From assembly GCA_025786725.1 (NCBI GenBank), contig JAHLTZ010000012.1, positions 496,001-560,000 on the forward strand: a stretch of DNA of 64,000 bases. The letters run 5' to 3'. The position numbers and the translations under genes were made by a program. Each line of letters opens with the position of its first letter. The stretch's first letter is position 1. Positions 16,434 through 29,600 of the stretch are shown here, in pieces. Below the pieces are notes generated by a model. The model searched no databases and had not been told where the DNA came from. It saw only the letters and a program-made list of their open reading frames with translations. The stretch is from Syncephalis fuscata. Taxonomy: Eukaryota; Zoopagomycota; Zoopagomycetes; Zoopagales; Piptocephalidaceae.

Positions 16434-16705
16434 TTAAGTATCGTTAATGACGCACAAATAAATACGTTATAATGTTTATGTAAAAATAACTTTTCTAAAT
16501 TCATATATTAATGGTTAAGGATGGAAAAAACACTTTGGCAATACGTAAACGTGACAGTTAATTTGTCCTTACTGTATGTATAGTGTCAAACTTTATACCT
16601 ATTATGATTAGCATTATCGACGATGATATTGCTAATGTTTAAATTCAAATCAAATATAGGCATAGATATAGCATATTAACCAAATATAATTAATGAAACC
16701 ATGTG

Positions 16706-16711
16706 TTTATT
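16706..16711 (-). terminator. Poly(A) signal of micro-exon gene 1
   Basis: AATAAA on the minus strand, in the context GTAATAAACACATGG. The same context is conserved in the paralogous gene at 43094-43099, although surrounding bases have diverged. It marks the 3' end of the terminal exon. Confidence 0.6.
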
Positions 16712-16878
16712 ACTGCAAGTTTGCATGGCTGAATAAACACAGCCAGATGCAGATTTCTTGATAATGTAATGGCATCATTAATTAAGAGTTGAATAGGCTG
16801 GAGCATTGGTTGGAATTTGATATGTGAATGGACTGGACAGTAACTGGCTGGTGGTCTTGTTTTTGTTGAATAGATACT

Positions 16879-19800
16879 TAAAGTGTATTGGACTGCCATT
16901 TTAGTAACACTGAAAATGCCAATGCATTTAAAGTATGGTTATCCTATTAATAAATAATATGCCACATACGATGTAATTAGTTTAGTATATAGTATTATAC
17001 AGCTATACTTACTGTTTATAAATACAAGTTATTCGATACAAAATGTATGGTATTCAATTAGTGCATGATCAATGTTATAAAATGCCATTTATCAATTATT
17101 GATACAAGCCATTAAACAAAAATATCGCATAGTGTGTAATTAATATTAACGCTACTTACAAACTATTGGTATAAGTTATTAAACACATACGAAATATAGC
17201 ATGTAATTAATACATAGTTAATTGCCATACAATGCTGTTTACTGGCTATTGGTGCAATTTATCAAATAACCGCAGTACATGGCATTTAATTAGTATACCA
17301 TTCAATAATTATACAATGGTACTTACGCGCTATTAATGCAAGTTAACAAACAATCGCGGTATATAATATGTAGTTAGTATATAATTGATTACTATGTAAT
17401 GCTACATACAAGCTATTAATACAAGTCATTAAGCATACATATGTATAGCATATAATTAACATAAAATTGAATAATATAAATGTTACTTACTATCTATTAA
17501 TGCAAATCACCAAGCACATACAATGCATACCATGTAATTAGTACATAGTTAATGAATATACAATACCACTTACTTGCTATTAGCATAGTTATTAAGTATA
17601 AATTACACCATATGTTTAGTTTGTAATTGCTTAATAAATAGTATTACTTACTATCTATTAGTATAAACAATTAAACACGCATAGCGCATATAATGTAATA
17701 AGTACATAAGCAATGAATATGCAGTATCACTTACCTGCTGTTGGCGTAGCTATTACACACAATTATATTATATGTTTAGTATGCAATTGCTTAATAGACC
17801 ATACTACTTACGAGCTATCAATGCAAACCATCAAACACATAGTGCATAGTGCATGGTTAGTACATAGCTAATAAATATGCAGTGTCACTTACCTGCTATT
17901 GGCGTAGCTATTACACACAATTACATTATATGTTTAGTATGCAATTGCTTAATAGACCATGCCACTTACAAACTATTAATGTATTTGTAAAACACGTATA
18001 GTGCATAGTATATAATTAGTACATAGCTAATAAATATGCAGTGTCACCTACTTGATATCGGCGTAGCTATTACACACAGTTATATTACATGTTTAGTATG
18101 CAATTGCTTAATAGGCCATGCCACTTACGAGCTATCAATGCAAACCATCAAGCACATAGTGCATAGTGCATGGTTAGTACATAGCTAATAAATATGCAGT
18201 GTCACTTACCTGCTATTGGCGTAGCTATTACACACAATTACATTATATGTTTAGTATGCAATTGCTTAATAAACCATGCCACTTACAAACTATTAATGTA
18301 TTTGTCAAACACGTGTAGTGCATAGTATATAATTAGTACATAGCTAATAAATATGCAGTGTCACCTACTTGATATCGGCGTAGCTATTACGCACAATTAT
18401 ATTACATGTTTAGTATGCAATTGCTTAATAAACCATACCACTTACAAACTATTAATGTATTTGTAAAACACGTGTAGTGCATAGTATATAATTAGTACAT
18501 AGCTAATAAATATGCAATGTCACCTACTTGATATCGGCGTAGCTATTACACACAGTTATATTACATGTTTAGTATGCAATTGCTTAATAGACCATACCAC
18601 TTACGAGCTATCAATGCAAACCATCAAACACATAGTGCATAGTACATGGTTAGTACATAGCTAACGAATATGCAGTATCACTTACTCCCTATTAGCATAG
18701 TGATTAAACAGTTTATATTACATTAGTATGCAATTGCTTAATAAACCATGCCACTTACAAACTATTAATGTATTTGTAAAACACGTGTAGTGCATAGTAT
18801 ATAATTAGTACATAGCTAATAAATATGCAGTGTCACCTACTTGATATCGGCGTAGCTATTACACACAATTATATTACATGTTTAGTATGCAATTGCTTAA
18901 TAGACCATACCACTTACGAGCTATCAATGCAAACCATCAAACACATAGTGCATAGTACATGGTTAGTACATAGCTAACGAATATGCAGTATCACTTACTC
19001 CCTATTAGCATAGTGATTAAACAGTTTATATTACATTAGTATGCAATTGCTTAATAAACCGTGCCACTTACAAACTATTAATGTATTTGTCAAACACGTG
19101 TAGTGCATAGTATATAATTAGTACATAGCTAATAAATATGCAGTGTCACCTACTTGATATCGGCGTAGCTATTACACACAGTTATATTACATGTTTAGTA
19201 TGCAGTTGCTTAATAGGCCATGCCACTTACGTTCTAGTAATGCAAACCATCAAACACATAGTGCATAGTACATGGTTAGTACATAGCTAACGAATATGCA
19301 GTATCACTTACTCCCTATTAGCATAGTGATTAAACAGTTTATATTACATTAGTATGCAATTGCTTAATAAACCATGCCACTTACAAACTATTAATGTATT
19401 TGTAAAACACGTGTAGTGCATAGTATATAATTAGTACATAGCTAATAAATATGCAGTGTCACCTACTTGATATCGGCGTAGCTATTACACACAATTATAT
19501 TACATGTTTAGTATGCAATTGCTTAATAGACCATACCACTTACGAGCTATCAATGCAAACCATCAAACACATAGTGCATAGTACATGGTTAGTACATAGC
19601 TAACGAATATGCAGTATCACTTACTCCCTATTAGCATAGTGATTAAACAGTTTATATTACATTAGTATGCAATTGCTTAATAGACCATGCCACTTACAAA
19701 CTATTAATGTATTTGTAAAACACGTATAGTGCATAGTATATAATTAGTACATAGCTAATAAATATGCAATGTCACCTACTTGATATCGGCGTAGCTATTA

Positions 19801-21439
19801 CACACAATTATATTACATGTTTAGTATGCAGTTGCTTAATAGGCCATGCCACTTACGTTCTAGTAATGCAAACCATCAAACACATAGTGCATAGTACATG
19901 GTTAGTACATAGCTAACGAATATGCAGTATCACTTACTCCCTATTAGCATAGTGATTAAACAGTTTATATTACATTAGTATGCAATTGCTTAATAGACCG
20001 TGCCACTTACAAACTATTAATGTATTTGTCAAACACGTGTAGTGCATAGTATATAATTAGTACATAGCTAATAAATATGCAGTGTCACCTACTTGATATC
20101 GGCGTAGCTATTACACACAATTATATTACATGTTTAGTATGCAATTGCTTAATAGACCATACCACTTACGAGCTATCAATGCAAACCATCAAACACATAG
20201 TGCATAGTACATGGTTAGTACATAGCTAACGAATATGCAGTATCACTTACTCCCTATTAGCATAGTGATTAAACAGTTTATATTACATTAGTATGCAATT
20301 GCTTAATAGACCATGCCACTTACAAACTATTAATGTATTTGTAAAACACGTATAGTGCATAGTATATAATTAGTACATAGCTAATAAATATGCAATGTCA
20401 CCTACTTGATATCGGCGTAGCTATTACACACAATTATATTACATGTTTAGTATGCAGTTGCTTAATAGGCCATGCCACTTACGTTCTAGTAATGCAAACC
20501 ATCAAACACATAGTGCATAGTACATGGTTAGTACATAGCTAACGAATATGCAGTATCACTTACTCCCTATTAGCATAGTGATTAAACAGTTTATATTACA
20601 TTAGTATGCAATTGCTTAATAAACCATGCCACTTACAAACTATTAATGTATTTGTAAAACACGTGTAGTGCATAGTATATAATTAGTACATAGCTAATAA
20701 ATATGCAGTGTCACCTACTTGATATCGGCGTAGCTATTACACACAATTATATTACATGTTTAGTATGCAGTCGCTTAATAGACCATGGCACTTACAAGCT
20801 ATTAGTACAAATTATTAAACACATATAGTGCACAGTATATAATTAGTACATAGTCAATTGGTTCATAATGCTACTTACAAGCTAGTAATATATAGTATCA
20901 GGTACACGTAGTGTATTATATATGTTTAGTGTATATTAAATTGACATACAATTTCACTTACGAACTATTAAGTTTAAATTGATAATAAGACAATATTTAG
21001 TTTAGATAGTCTATTTTTACTGTGACTTACCTTTTATTAATTTAAATGCAATACATTCGTATCATCAGTGGAGTGTTTAGTTATTTTTTACAGTAAACCT
21101 ACTCTTAGCCAATGGTCCTAATTAAACCATTATTTATTAACAAGAAGCAATTAATTAGCATATCGTTAAACATATATAGCCAACACTTACCAACTGTTTA
21201 AGCATGTTTATCGCATGTATAGCAGCATTGAATAAGCGTTAGAACAATGGTCAATAATTACGGCTTACCAACTAATACCATTATCAGTTGAATATAATGT
21301 TAGTAAGCATAAGATTATTAAATATTTATTGTAGTTACAACATACCACGTCGAATTAGAGCCGACCTAGCATCCACCATGAATGTGAAGACTGTAAAAGT
21401 CACAATAATGATGCAGACGACGGCAATAGAAAGCTTCAT
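16879..21439 (-). CDS. Micro-exon gene 1: secreted protein with about 50 three-base exons (predicted)
   Basis: I know no named family for this gene. Exon 1 (21346-21439) starts MKLSIAVVCIIIVTFTVF, a clear signal peptide, and ends at ...LIRR plus one base (GTATGT donor). Then follow exons of three bases at 21269-21271 and 21191-21193, and a 15-base exon (21103-21117) encoding PLAK. After that comes an array of roughly 50 units whose only non-intron bases are triplets between a TAATAG-type acceptor and a GTAAG donor. The terminal exon begins after CAG at 16911-16912. In the phase set by exon 1 it reads LLKWQSNTL and stops at 16879-16881. About every fourth unit has lost its acceptor AG (ATATCAA instead of CTATTA on the plus strand), and those are probably skipped. 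The splice structure is inferred only from sequence; a single giant intron is the main alternative. Confidence 0.6.
16975..21000. repeat. Tandem intron-like array 1, with a 313-bp higher-order repeat
   Basis: Units of about 75-85 nt share the plus-strand core CACTTAC-NNN-CTATTA, followed by an AT-rich body with TTAGTACATAGCTAA. From 18520 to 20711 the unit with TCACCTACTTGATATC recurs every 313 bases (18520, 18833, 19146, 19459, 19772, 20085, 20398, 20711), a four-unit higher-order repeat. Within it one unit alternates between the triplets GAG and GTT, giving a weaker 626-bp period. Copies at both ends of the array are older and more diverged. This is the pattern expected of unequal crossing-over. 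Confidence 0.9.
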
Positions 21440-21572
21440 GCTGATATTGGTTTGTTGAAACAAAAAAAGGTGAATAATGCAGTGTGATGCTATAGAGTAG
21501 GCAGTAGTGAGTGTTTGACAAAAAGTAAAGTGTGATGCTGATGCCACTAATTAGCTGTGCGTATTGTGTGGT

Positions 21573-21580
21573 CTATTTAA
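21573..21580 (-). promoter_or_regulatory. TATA-like element of micro-exon gene 1
   Basis: TTAAATAG on the minus strand, 134 nt upstream of the ATG. It lies in a block conserved with the paralogue (plus-strand AGCTGTGCGTATTGTG here, AGCTGTGTGTATTGTG there). Conservation of this block, more than the motif itself, is the evidence for a promoter. Confidence 0.5.
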
Positions 21581-23334
21581 GTCTATGTTTAATTTGAAGC
21601 ACCAGAAAACGTATTCTATGTGTTATACTACTGGAATACAATGTAATCATTAAAGCATGTGTAGATTGACAAAGCAACGCTGTGACTGCATTTGGCCTAG
21701 TTCTTTGTTTTAACCTGTTTTTATTTACCCGGGTAATATGGCAACGCAAATAATCTGGTACATGTACAGTAAAATTCTACACAGATTTCTACTACATTAC
21801 TAAACAGTCCAATTACGCAATGCAAACTGGATCTATTGGTTACAAAATACATGATTTTGCTATTCTTTGTGTTTAAGCACAAAGGATAATTACAGGCGGA
21901 AGCGGGAGCGAACAAGAGGGTGAGTCAATATTGAAATAATATTATCGTTCTGTAAACTGCCCAGTGGGTCAGACAGCCAATCGAACAAAGAACAATAATG
22001 AATATACATTGCTACCAAACGATTTATTTAATGTAAATGCGTGTCAGATATAAGAAAAGGAAAGAGCCATTGGTTGACAATAAATGGGCGTTGAACATGT
22101 ATTTATTTGGCTATTTGTTTCCAAGTATATCGGTCGTTCCACAGATTCCTACCATTACGCATAAATTGGTTGTGGCCCTTTAAGTCATTAAAATATACTG
22201 ACTGGATCACACATGCCTCAATTCGACATTGCAGCTCGACTACAAAGGCAGGTAATCTTTGTTTAGCTTCGTACTACCAGATGCCAATATAGACTGTTCT
22301 GTTGCCCATGAATTACTTTTCATTATTTATTACTTTTCAGATATATGTATTTTTGATAATAATACATTGTGTTTAGTCGTTATTATGACTAACTGATTGA
22401 CCTTAAAACAACATGAACTGACTGTTACATGCATTTATATATCAAAACATTGGGTTATATCCATTAGGTTGTTTCAGTCATATTCGTTCAGAATTAATTG
22501 TACAACAGCAGTGCATGTTATGTCAAGTAGTAGTAATTCTGCTGTGCATATGACTCACACAGCAATGGCCTGATTAAAATAACAGGTTTGCAATTTGAAA
22601 TTTGTTTCAAAGGCTTGATATTTCGGTCATGTCTTTATGTTCTGAAATCCGATACTGAAGATGCATTGTGCAAGCTATGCTTATTTTAGTAATTTATCTA
22701 CTGATCACAATATCTACTGCCTGCTTTTTTAAACATTTATCTACATTTATATTATTTCTAAATTAAATAAATTATTCTGTTAATTAGAAAGAAGTATAGT
22801 CCAGTGGTGATCATTATAGTCCAAACTCCCATTTCAAAGCCTACATGGCTAAAGTCTTTATTAAAAAAAGGATTAAAAATTGCTACTACTTAATTCACTA
22901 AGATTTTTATGTTACTATTTTATTCTAGAAATAACGTGTTTTGAACAAAAAACCAATAATAGAGAAAATGGAAATAAATATGCAAGTAAGATGCCAAGAT
23001 TCTAAATAACTGGTTAGCTAAACCATATTATTTTTTAGAATGTAACAGCCCTTAGTTCTTTATTCCTGGTTCTTTGTTGTCGTTTTTTCGCTTAATTGGG
23101 AACTTGTTTTTAAACAATTATCGGGCGATTAAATGCACTACATGTGTACTTGGCTATTTCAACGCCCAAATACTTATAAAAAGTTATTTTATGTGAAATA
23201 AAGCTATCACTATGCATATTTGCCTTCCATAATTCCAAATTCTAGTTATAGTTACAAGATTTATTGATTTACTCAAACTGAAGTATTGTAAAAATACTGG
23301 AACAATACCAATAGCATACTAAATAAATTTGAAA
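21581..23334. other. Gene-free spacer between micro-exon gene 1 and a secreted-protein gene
   Basis: No coding region is supported. The part at about 22480-22720 is similar to 48590-48790 (shared strings such as GATTAAAATAACAGG and CATCAAGTAGTAG-like segments), so it belongs to the segmental duplication. It should contain the two divergent promoters. Confidence 0.5.
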
Positions 23335-24058
23335 ATGGCCGCAAAAACGACTGCTTTCGCTGCTGGACTGTTGTGCACAGTTTTTGGATTAATCCGTGAT
23401 ACTTCAAAGGCCAACGTTCACTATTATCGCATAACACCTCAGTCTAATAATACATTATGACATGCCGTTGTTGCCAATTACAATGGCATCTACACGACCA
23501 GTACTGTGCAATACCATACTTTTGATGTTGAAGTTGCCGCTCGTGGCGGAAGAGCTGGTGCTGGCGATGGATATATAAAAGTTTATCGTGATAATTGGCA
23601 ACACGTTGGCAGTGCAATCATGGCAGGCAGAATGGCCTATTGCTTTTTAAACACGACAGATATGCTCGTACTTGCACTGGATACACATTCGATCTCTCTG
23701 GAAAACAAGACGGTTCACCATCTGATAGAGGAAAAACGGGAAAAATCGCGGTGACATTGTTATTGTAGAGAAATATGACAAAGGAAACGGTAGACAAGTA
23801 ACAGATAGCAGCAAATGGGCCGCAATTTTCACAGGCCCAGACGTTCCTAAATACATTGTGCAGTGCCCTCTGATACTATCCGGTCGGGGACTAACCAATA
23901 AGCCAAGTGACGGATGCTTTAAGGCCAAATGCTTTTCATTACAGGATCTGGAAGTGAAATACTGCTTAGGTAGTCCTGATGCCACTAGTATTGCGGGCAG
24001 CAAAGCTGAGCTATATTACAAAGGCAAGAAGATAATGGAAGCATTATTTAATGACTAA
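23335..24058 (+). pseudogene. Predicted secreted protein, unknown family, frame broken
   Basis: I do not recognise this protein. The N-terminus MAAKTTAFAAGLLCTVFGLI is a signal peptide, followed by VHYYRITPQ. An in-frame TGA interrupts at 23458-23460, after which the same frame runs on (HAVVANYNGIYTTSTVQYHT, then GYIKVYRDNWQHVGSAI). Two further -1 breaks are needed near 23680 and 23740 to reach IVIVEKYDKGNGRQV and WAAIFTGPDVPKYIVQCP, ending EALFND at 24058. The consistent composition across all three pieces, with several cysteines and glycines, says this was one secreted protein of about 240 aa. It may be a decaying effector-like gene, or an intact gene hit by the base losses seen elsewhere; the TGA favours some real decay or an unseen intron. 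It is divergent from micro-exon gene 1. Confidence 0.5.
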
Positions 24059-24353
24059 GTCTCTTGCTGCTCAATTCACTCAACACGAATGTTTATTCAA
24101 TGTTAGTAATTAATAAAGAGTTTTTACTTAATAGAATGTTAGTTAAAGTAATTGGTACATAGCAACTTTTTAGAGCGCTATTTTTTTGTACGAGTAACAA
24201 TAATCATTGTAATGATATTTAATATTTTATCTTATCAACTACGCCGTTTTGAAAAAATAGCAACTTAATAAGTCTTAACATTAACACTATAAACATATAA
24301 TTTGACTACAATTTATTGCATCATGTTCACAAAGTAACAAATATACAATGTAG

Positions 24354-26360
24354 TTAGCAAGGTCTAGCATATCCATGTTGCTTTTTGTGTTCAAATGGAT
24401 CAGCCTCCTCAGAACTAATATCCGTTTCTTTGACCATCGCCACAGAACAAGTTCCTTCTAGATTCGATTCCATCAGGCTTTTTATAGCGTTTACTGCATC
24501 TTTCATTACACGCGTCACCAAATCGACCGTGGTACTTTCGTGAATGACTATACGAAGAATTTTAGTGTTCTCGCAATTGGGAGCCAATGCATACGCAGGA
24601 ATAATCCAGCCATGGTATCGCATTAAAGCAGAAAAACGATACTCTGTCAGTTGCTTGAATTCTTTCTTTAGTTTATCTGATATTTTGAATGCCACCAGTG
24701 GTAGTGCCGCTACATATCCTGAAGAATTATCCGCTGGTTTATGGATACAGGATATAACGTCAAAAAACCCAGTTTTCATCAATCCTGCAGACAGGAGACG
24801 TGCATTGCTCAAACACGTATTCATAACGTTGGTATATCCAACTCGGCCCAGTCGTAAGAAGTTGTAATATTGTGCCATTACAAAACAAGATGGTCGGGAG
24901 AAATTCAGTGTAAACGTGTGCTCAGTTCCTACAAAACAATAAATCAAATGAGCAATACTGTCTAATGATATTCAGCAATACTTACCTCCAAGATAATGTA
25001 ATTCAAAGACTAAATCTTTTGGTAATACATCTTGATTTCTCCATACAACCCATCCTATGCCCTGAAATAGTATAATGTTAATTGAATAGGTGAATAAAAA
25101 TGTAAATAGCTTACTGGATAGACGAGTCCGAATTTATGACCACTGGCATTGATGCTTACAACACGTGGCAATTCAAAGCTCCAACGTAAATCAGGCGTTG
25201 CAAAGGGTGCCACAAAACCACCCGAAGCAGCATCAACGTGAACATGTACGTCAAGACCGGTACGTTCTTCAAGCTCATCCAGCAGTTTGCAGAGCTTTTC
25301 TATTGGTTCGTAATGACCAGTATAAGTAGAGCCAAGGATAGCCTTGTTAATATCTAGTTAGCAAATACTATAGCATAAGATTAAAGCAGGCTTTGTTACT
25401 TACAAAAATACCAATGGTATTTTCATCAACCATGCTTACGGCCTTTTCGGCATCTAAGCAATAGTTGCTCTCTTCTGATACTGGTACACGTCGTGGCTCA
25501 ACATCAAAATACCGAGCAAACTTTTCCATAACTACCTAAAATAGTTGTAATCAATTAATGTTAATTAATTTATAGTAATTATTAGTAAAACCTATTACCT
25601 GAGCATTATATCCGAAAATAATATTTGGTTTACTCGTATCTTTATTTTTAGCTTGTTGTTTCTTGCGCCATATCCATTTCAATGCTAGACCGGCGAGCAT
25701 AACACCTTCTGAAGAACCGGCCACTGCAGTACCGATTGCTTTCTGATCGTTATCGGTGGGCCCTTTCCACAAATCGGCCAAAATAGATACACAGCGCTCA
25801 TGAATGTCTTGAGTCGCTGGGTATTCGTCCTAACACAGTTGATAGGACATATATAATTTATTATTTAACGAATAAACCAAAAATGTATTTATAACTAGAC
25901 ATACCATATCGGCAAAATTCTTGGAAATTGAATCCATAATTAGTTTCTCACATTCTGGTTCCATCCATGTCGATACTAAACAAAAGCGTGTCAATAACCA
26001 ATCAATAATCCAGCTATAGCCTAGTTACTTACAAAATGTGGCAAAATTCTATTTCCAATCTATTAATACTACTATTGCTTATTTGCATAATGATGGTAAC
26101 TTACGGCAACTGGACGGCCATCCAACTCAAGTTCGTCATGGATAGCTCGGTAGGCAACAGTGGGAGCAAGGCCATTTTGACTTAATTCATACTAAGTATA
26201 TTAAATGGCGTTAAATACTTGAATAGACAAATGCTGCACCTACCTTTGGAATATTCTGATCAAAATAGCGCGCGGCATAGGCCATTGGCTGAAGATGTGT
26301 ATGGGTGTTTAGCGATACCTTTGGTTTTTTACCATGTTTGCTAATATGTTTATGCAGCAT
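24354..26360 (-). CDS. GAD1: Glutamate decarboxylase (PLP-dependent), about 8 exons
   Basis: This cytosolic enzyme converts glutamate to GABA, feeding the GABA shunt and helping acid and oxidative stress tolerance. The start at 26360 gives [20 protein letters not shown]. Further on are [90 protein letters not shown] and [15 protein letters not shown], where the lysine carries PLP. The C-terminal domain has the LNFSRP element and ends [20 protein letters not shown]. The order and length match the GAD alpha/beta group of fungi and plants. No calmodulin-binding Trp-rich tail is visible. Junctions I checked keep frame. Confidence 0.95.
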
Positions 26361-26687
26361 TTTGAATGTTTACACTATTGAGCTAACAAAGAAAACAGTA
26401 ATTGAAAGTGGCGATGGAGTAGCAAGTTGGTTGATATGCTATTAAGCAAGCTATTTATTAAAGACTGCTGAAACTAATGATACCATGATGACTTAAAGGT
26501 ATGAAACCGAAACTGACTGTGTAATCGCAATGACTAGTATATTGCTCAATCTGATGTCACACCATTTATAGCCAATATCAGTTATATAAATAGACACACA
26601 CACACACATATGCATATGCCATATTATCAGTAGTTATTCTTAATTTAATATAGAAAAAAACAACATTGCGAAATAACTGAATAAACA

Positions 26688-29600
26688 TTAAATCATCGCT
26701 GATGCTAATCGTTGATGATCCTCGGTTTTAACCACATTAAAGTAGTCGTTCAATTTGGATGACAATGCACGATGTAGTTGGGCCAGTGAAGATGCATCCT
26801 CGCCAAACATGGCTATTTCAAGTTCTTCATCCTCGCCGAGTAGGTTACTTGTAGACTGCCCCGTTGAATCCTCGAGTGCCTTGACCAATGTATCCAGTAG
26901 TGAATAGGGCAGCCAGTGCAACGAGGTAGTTACCGGCTTGTTATCCGAAGCATTGATTTCCTAACAAAACTACTAGTAAGCTATCAATTTATCAGCATGC
27001 TTTAGCAACATTACCTTTTCAATTTGAAGTAACGCTTGCTTGCCAGCCTCTTCGATCAAATTATGTTTTAAATAGATGCGAATAAGATCTTCAGGATTAT
27101 GTTTCTACAAATACTATTAATAAACTACACTAATTTGCATAGCACATCCAAACAATTACCGTGTAAAAGTGCACAAGCCAGGCAGGAATCTTGGCATGTC
27201 TATTAAGTTTAAGTGTTTCTTCGAGTACAAGCGCACGATATTGATACTGTGTATTGCTGCTGTCATATCGTTCTAATAGCTGTTCAAGCAGTCTCCATGC
27301 CCGCGACGAAGGCGGTCCTTCCATTGTTTCGGTACATGATGCGTCGTTATCGGTGCTAATGTCAAAGATACGATCTTGTACATTGTAGGCCCAAGGTCTA
27401 GTATAATTATTACAATATTAATCATATAATTCATCCACTGGTTACTTCAACCTACTTTCCCTCCAAATCCTCTTGTGCCAATCGAACACACTTTCTAACC
27501 ATGCTAATAAATATCGGTGACAGATCCAATGAAAATACTTTTGACAAAGCAAATGCATGTCCATACTGTCCACGTTGATTAAATAAATTAACTGCGTCTG
27601 CTGGTTTAATAGCCCACACTGTTACAATCATCAGCGATGTTGTTATATAACTAAAACTACTATAATCATACAACTTACTTGTCTTGGCAATTTCTGGGTA
27701 TGATCTTATTAACTGAAGACGAGCCAATGCTAATCCATATTCTCGTTTCATATCATCAATATCGATCATCAATGTGCTAGTTGTAGTGCCTATATCATTG
27801 CGATTAGACGCTTGATTCATAGCTATATGATTTCGTCTAATGCTCACCCTCAATATCGCCTTCTTGTAATCGAATACGACGGCGTTTACGTGTCTAATCA
27901 TTCATAATGCTATAGATCAATAAAATTAACAATATAGCAATAACTTACCATATTTGCACTGTCATTGCCCTTTTCATTATTATTATTGTTATTGTTATTA
28001 TTATTATGTAAGTCATCATCCACATCGTCAACCAGTATCCATGCATGTGCCCCATCAACTAAATGTAATGCATTCATGGCAGCTAAATAGCTACGTGCTT
28101 GATTGGCAATAACATCAACGTGAAATGTCGATGGCATTACTCGACCGAGTCCTTGGGCATTATTATACATGGCACGAGCCGCTAATATACAAATAAATAA
28201 GTATAGCCATGATTATTTAGTTATCAGTGCTACTTACCATGACGGAAGTTGCCTCGATGTACGTGATATGCATAGAGTACACGATAGTAATTAGGTGTAG
28301 AAAGTACACCACATGTCCGTGCTCTAAATTCTAATGTGGTCTCAACTTCTGATTGAAGTGCACCAAAAGCATATCCACACAATTTGCCTATTTGTTGATG
28401 ATCACATAGTTTAATAATAAATTGGCTTAGACAAGTAGTTTGTCTATTCATATACATTAACAAATCATTAATACGTCTATTTAATATTAATCATTTACTT
28501 ACTTTGTTGAATCTGGATTCTCCATCATAGCCATAAATGCATCATCATATTGATGGAGTGCCAAATGGCATTTAAATAATTGAGAGTATAATTGAGCCGA
28601 TAACTGTTGATTCTATATCCACAACTAATTAGTTAACTAACTAACTACTAATTATTAATTATTATTACTTACCTCATTGGATGAAGATGCTAAACGGAAT
28701 TTCAATGCTAAGCGATAGAAATCAGCTGCAAATTCATAATGGGCCTTTTTCTCAAATAGATCTGCTACATAGGCATAATAGCCATCAATGGCGGTATAGG
28801 CCGTAGCAGTAGCACTTGATCCAAATAGAGCTGTGGCACTTGATGGCTCTACCAATACTGAATTAAACAACGCTAAACTAGCATTTGTATCCAATGCCGG
28901 CGTTTCTATTATAGATATCAGAAATTAATCCACTAACAATAACAAATAATAAAATATGCTTACCTAATTGAGCACCGGCTTTTGTAAAGTTATCACTAGC
29001 TTTTTCGTATTCGTTATGGCGTAGATGAATGGTGCCGCGTAAATGACATACAATGGGTGTCGATGATAGTAGCTGCAAACTTTGATAACTAATATGAGAT
29101 TGATCAAGTGATAGTAAATGGGCGGCTAGCTTAGTCGCTTCCAATTCATTCTCATCTTCTATCATGGTAGTCGTCTGTGTTGAATCAATCGTGCCTGGTA
29201 AACATGATTGAATATGTTCTGCACCCAATACAACAACTTCTGATAAAGAGTCGCTCATTATTTGAACCAAGTAGAATGACCGTATTAGCGAATGGATAAC
29301 ACTATGATAGTAATAGCGATCGGCTACTTGAATAGAAGCATCGGTGACATCTGATACTTGCAATTTTGTAAAATATTTAATAAAGTCATCTTCTTTAAAT
29401 ACATTACCAGTTGTTCCTATGGTTGATTTAGTGCCTTGACCAATGGTTTTGCGATTAAATGAACTGCTAACTTGAGATGCACTTGATACGTCACATAGTC
29501 GTTTAAGCATAATGCAGTAGCGTACTGTTTGTACACATCGGGCAACCAGTGTTGATTCTAGTCGTGGCACCTTCTTTAATGCCGGGTCTAGTAAACAGAA

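Noticed and set aside
16690-16899. Open frame beginning MAVQYTLSIYS, similar to MAVQYTLGIYP at 43087-43287, as a stand-alone gene pair
   Set aside because: Both overlap the terminal exon of the micro-exon genes and run past the conserved AATAAA signal. Differences between the copies are not concentrated at third codon positions. The exon-1 phase leads to a stop shortly after LL(K/E)WQSNTL instead.
21335-21547. Upstream start MASASHFTF... for micro-exon gene 1
   Set aside because: It would place 36 residues before the signal peptide. The downstream MKLSIAVVC start is conserved in the paralogue and gives a canonical leader.
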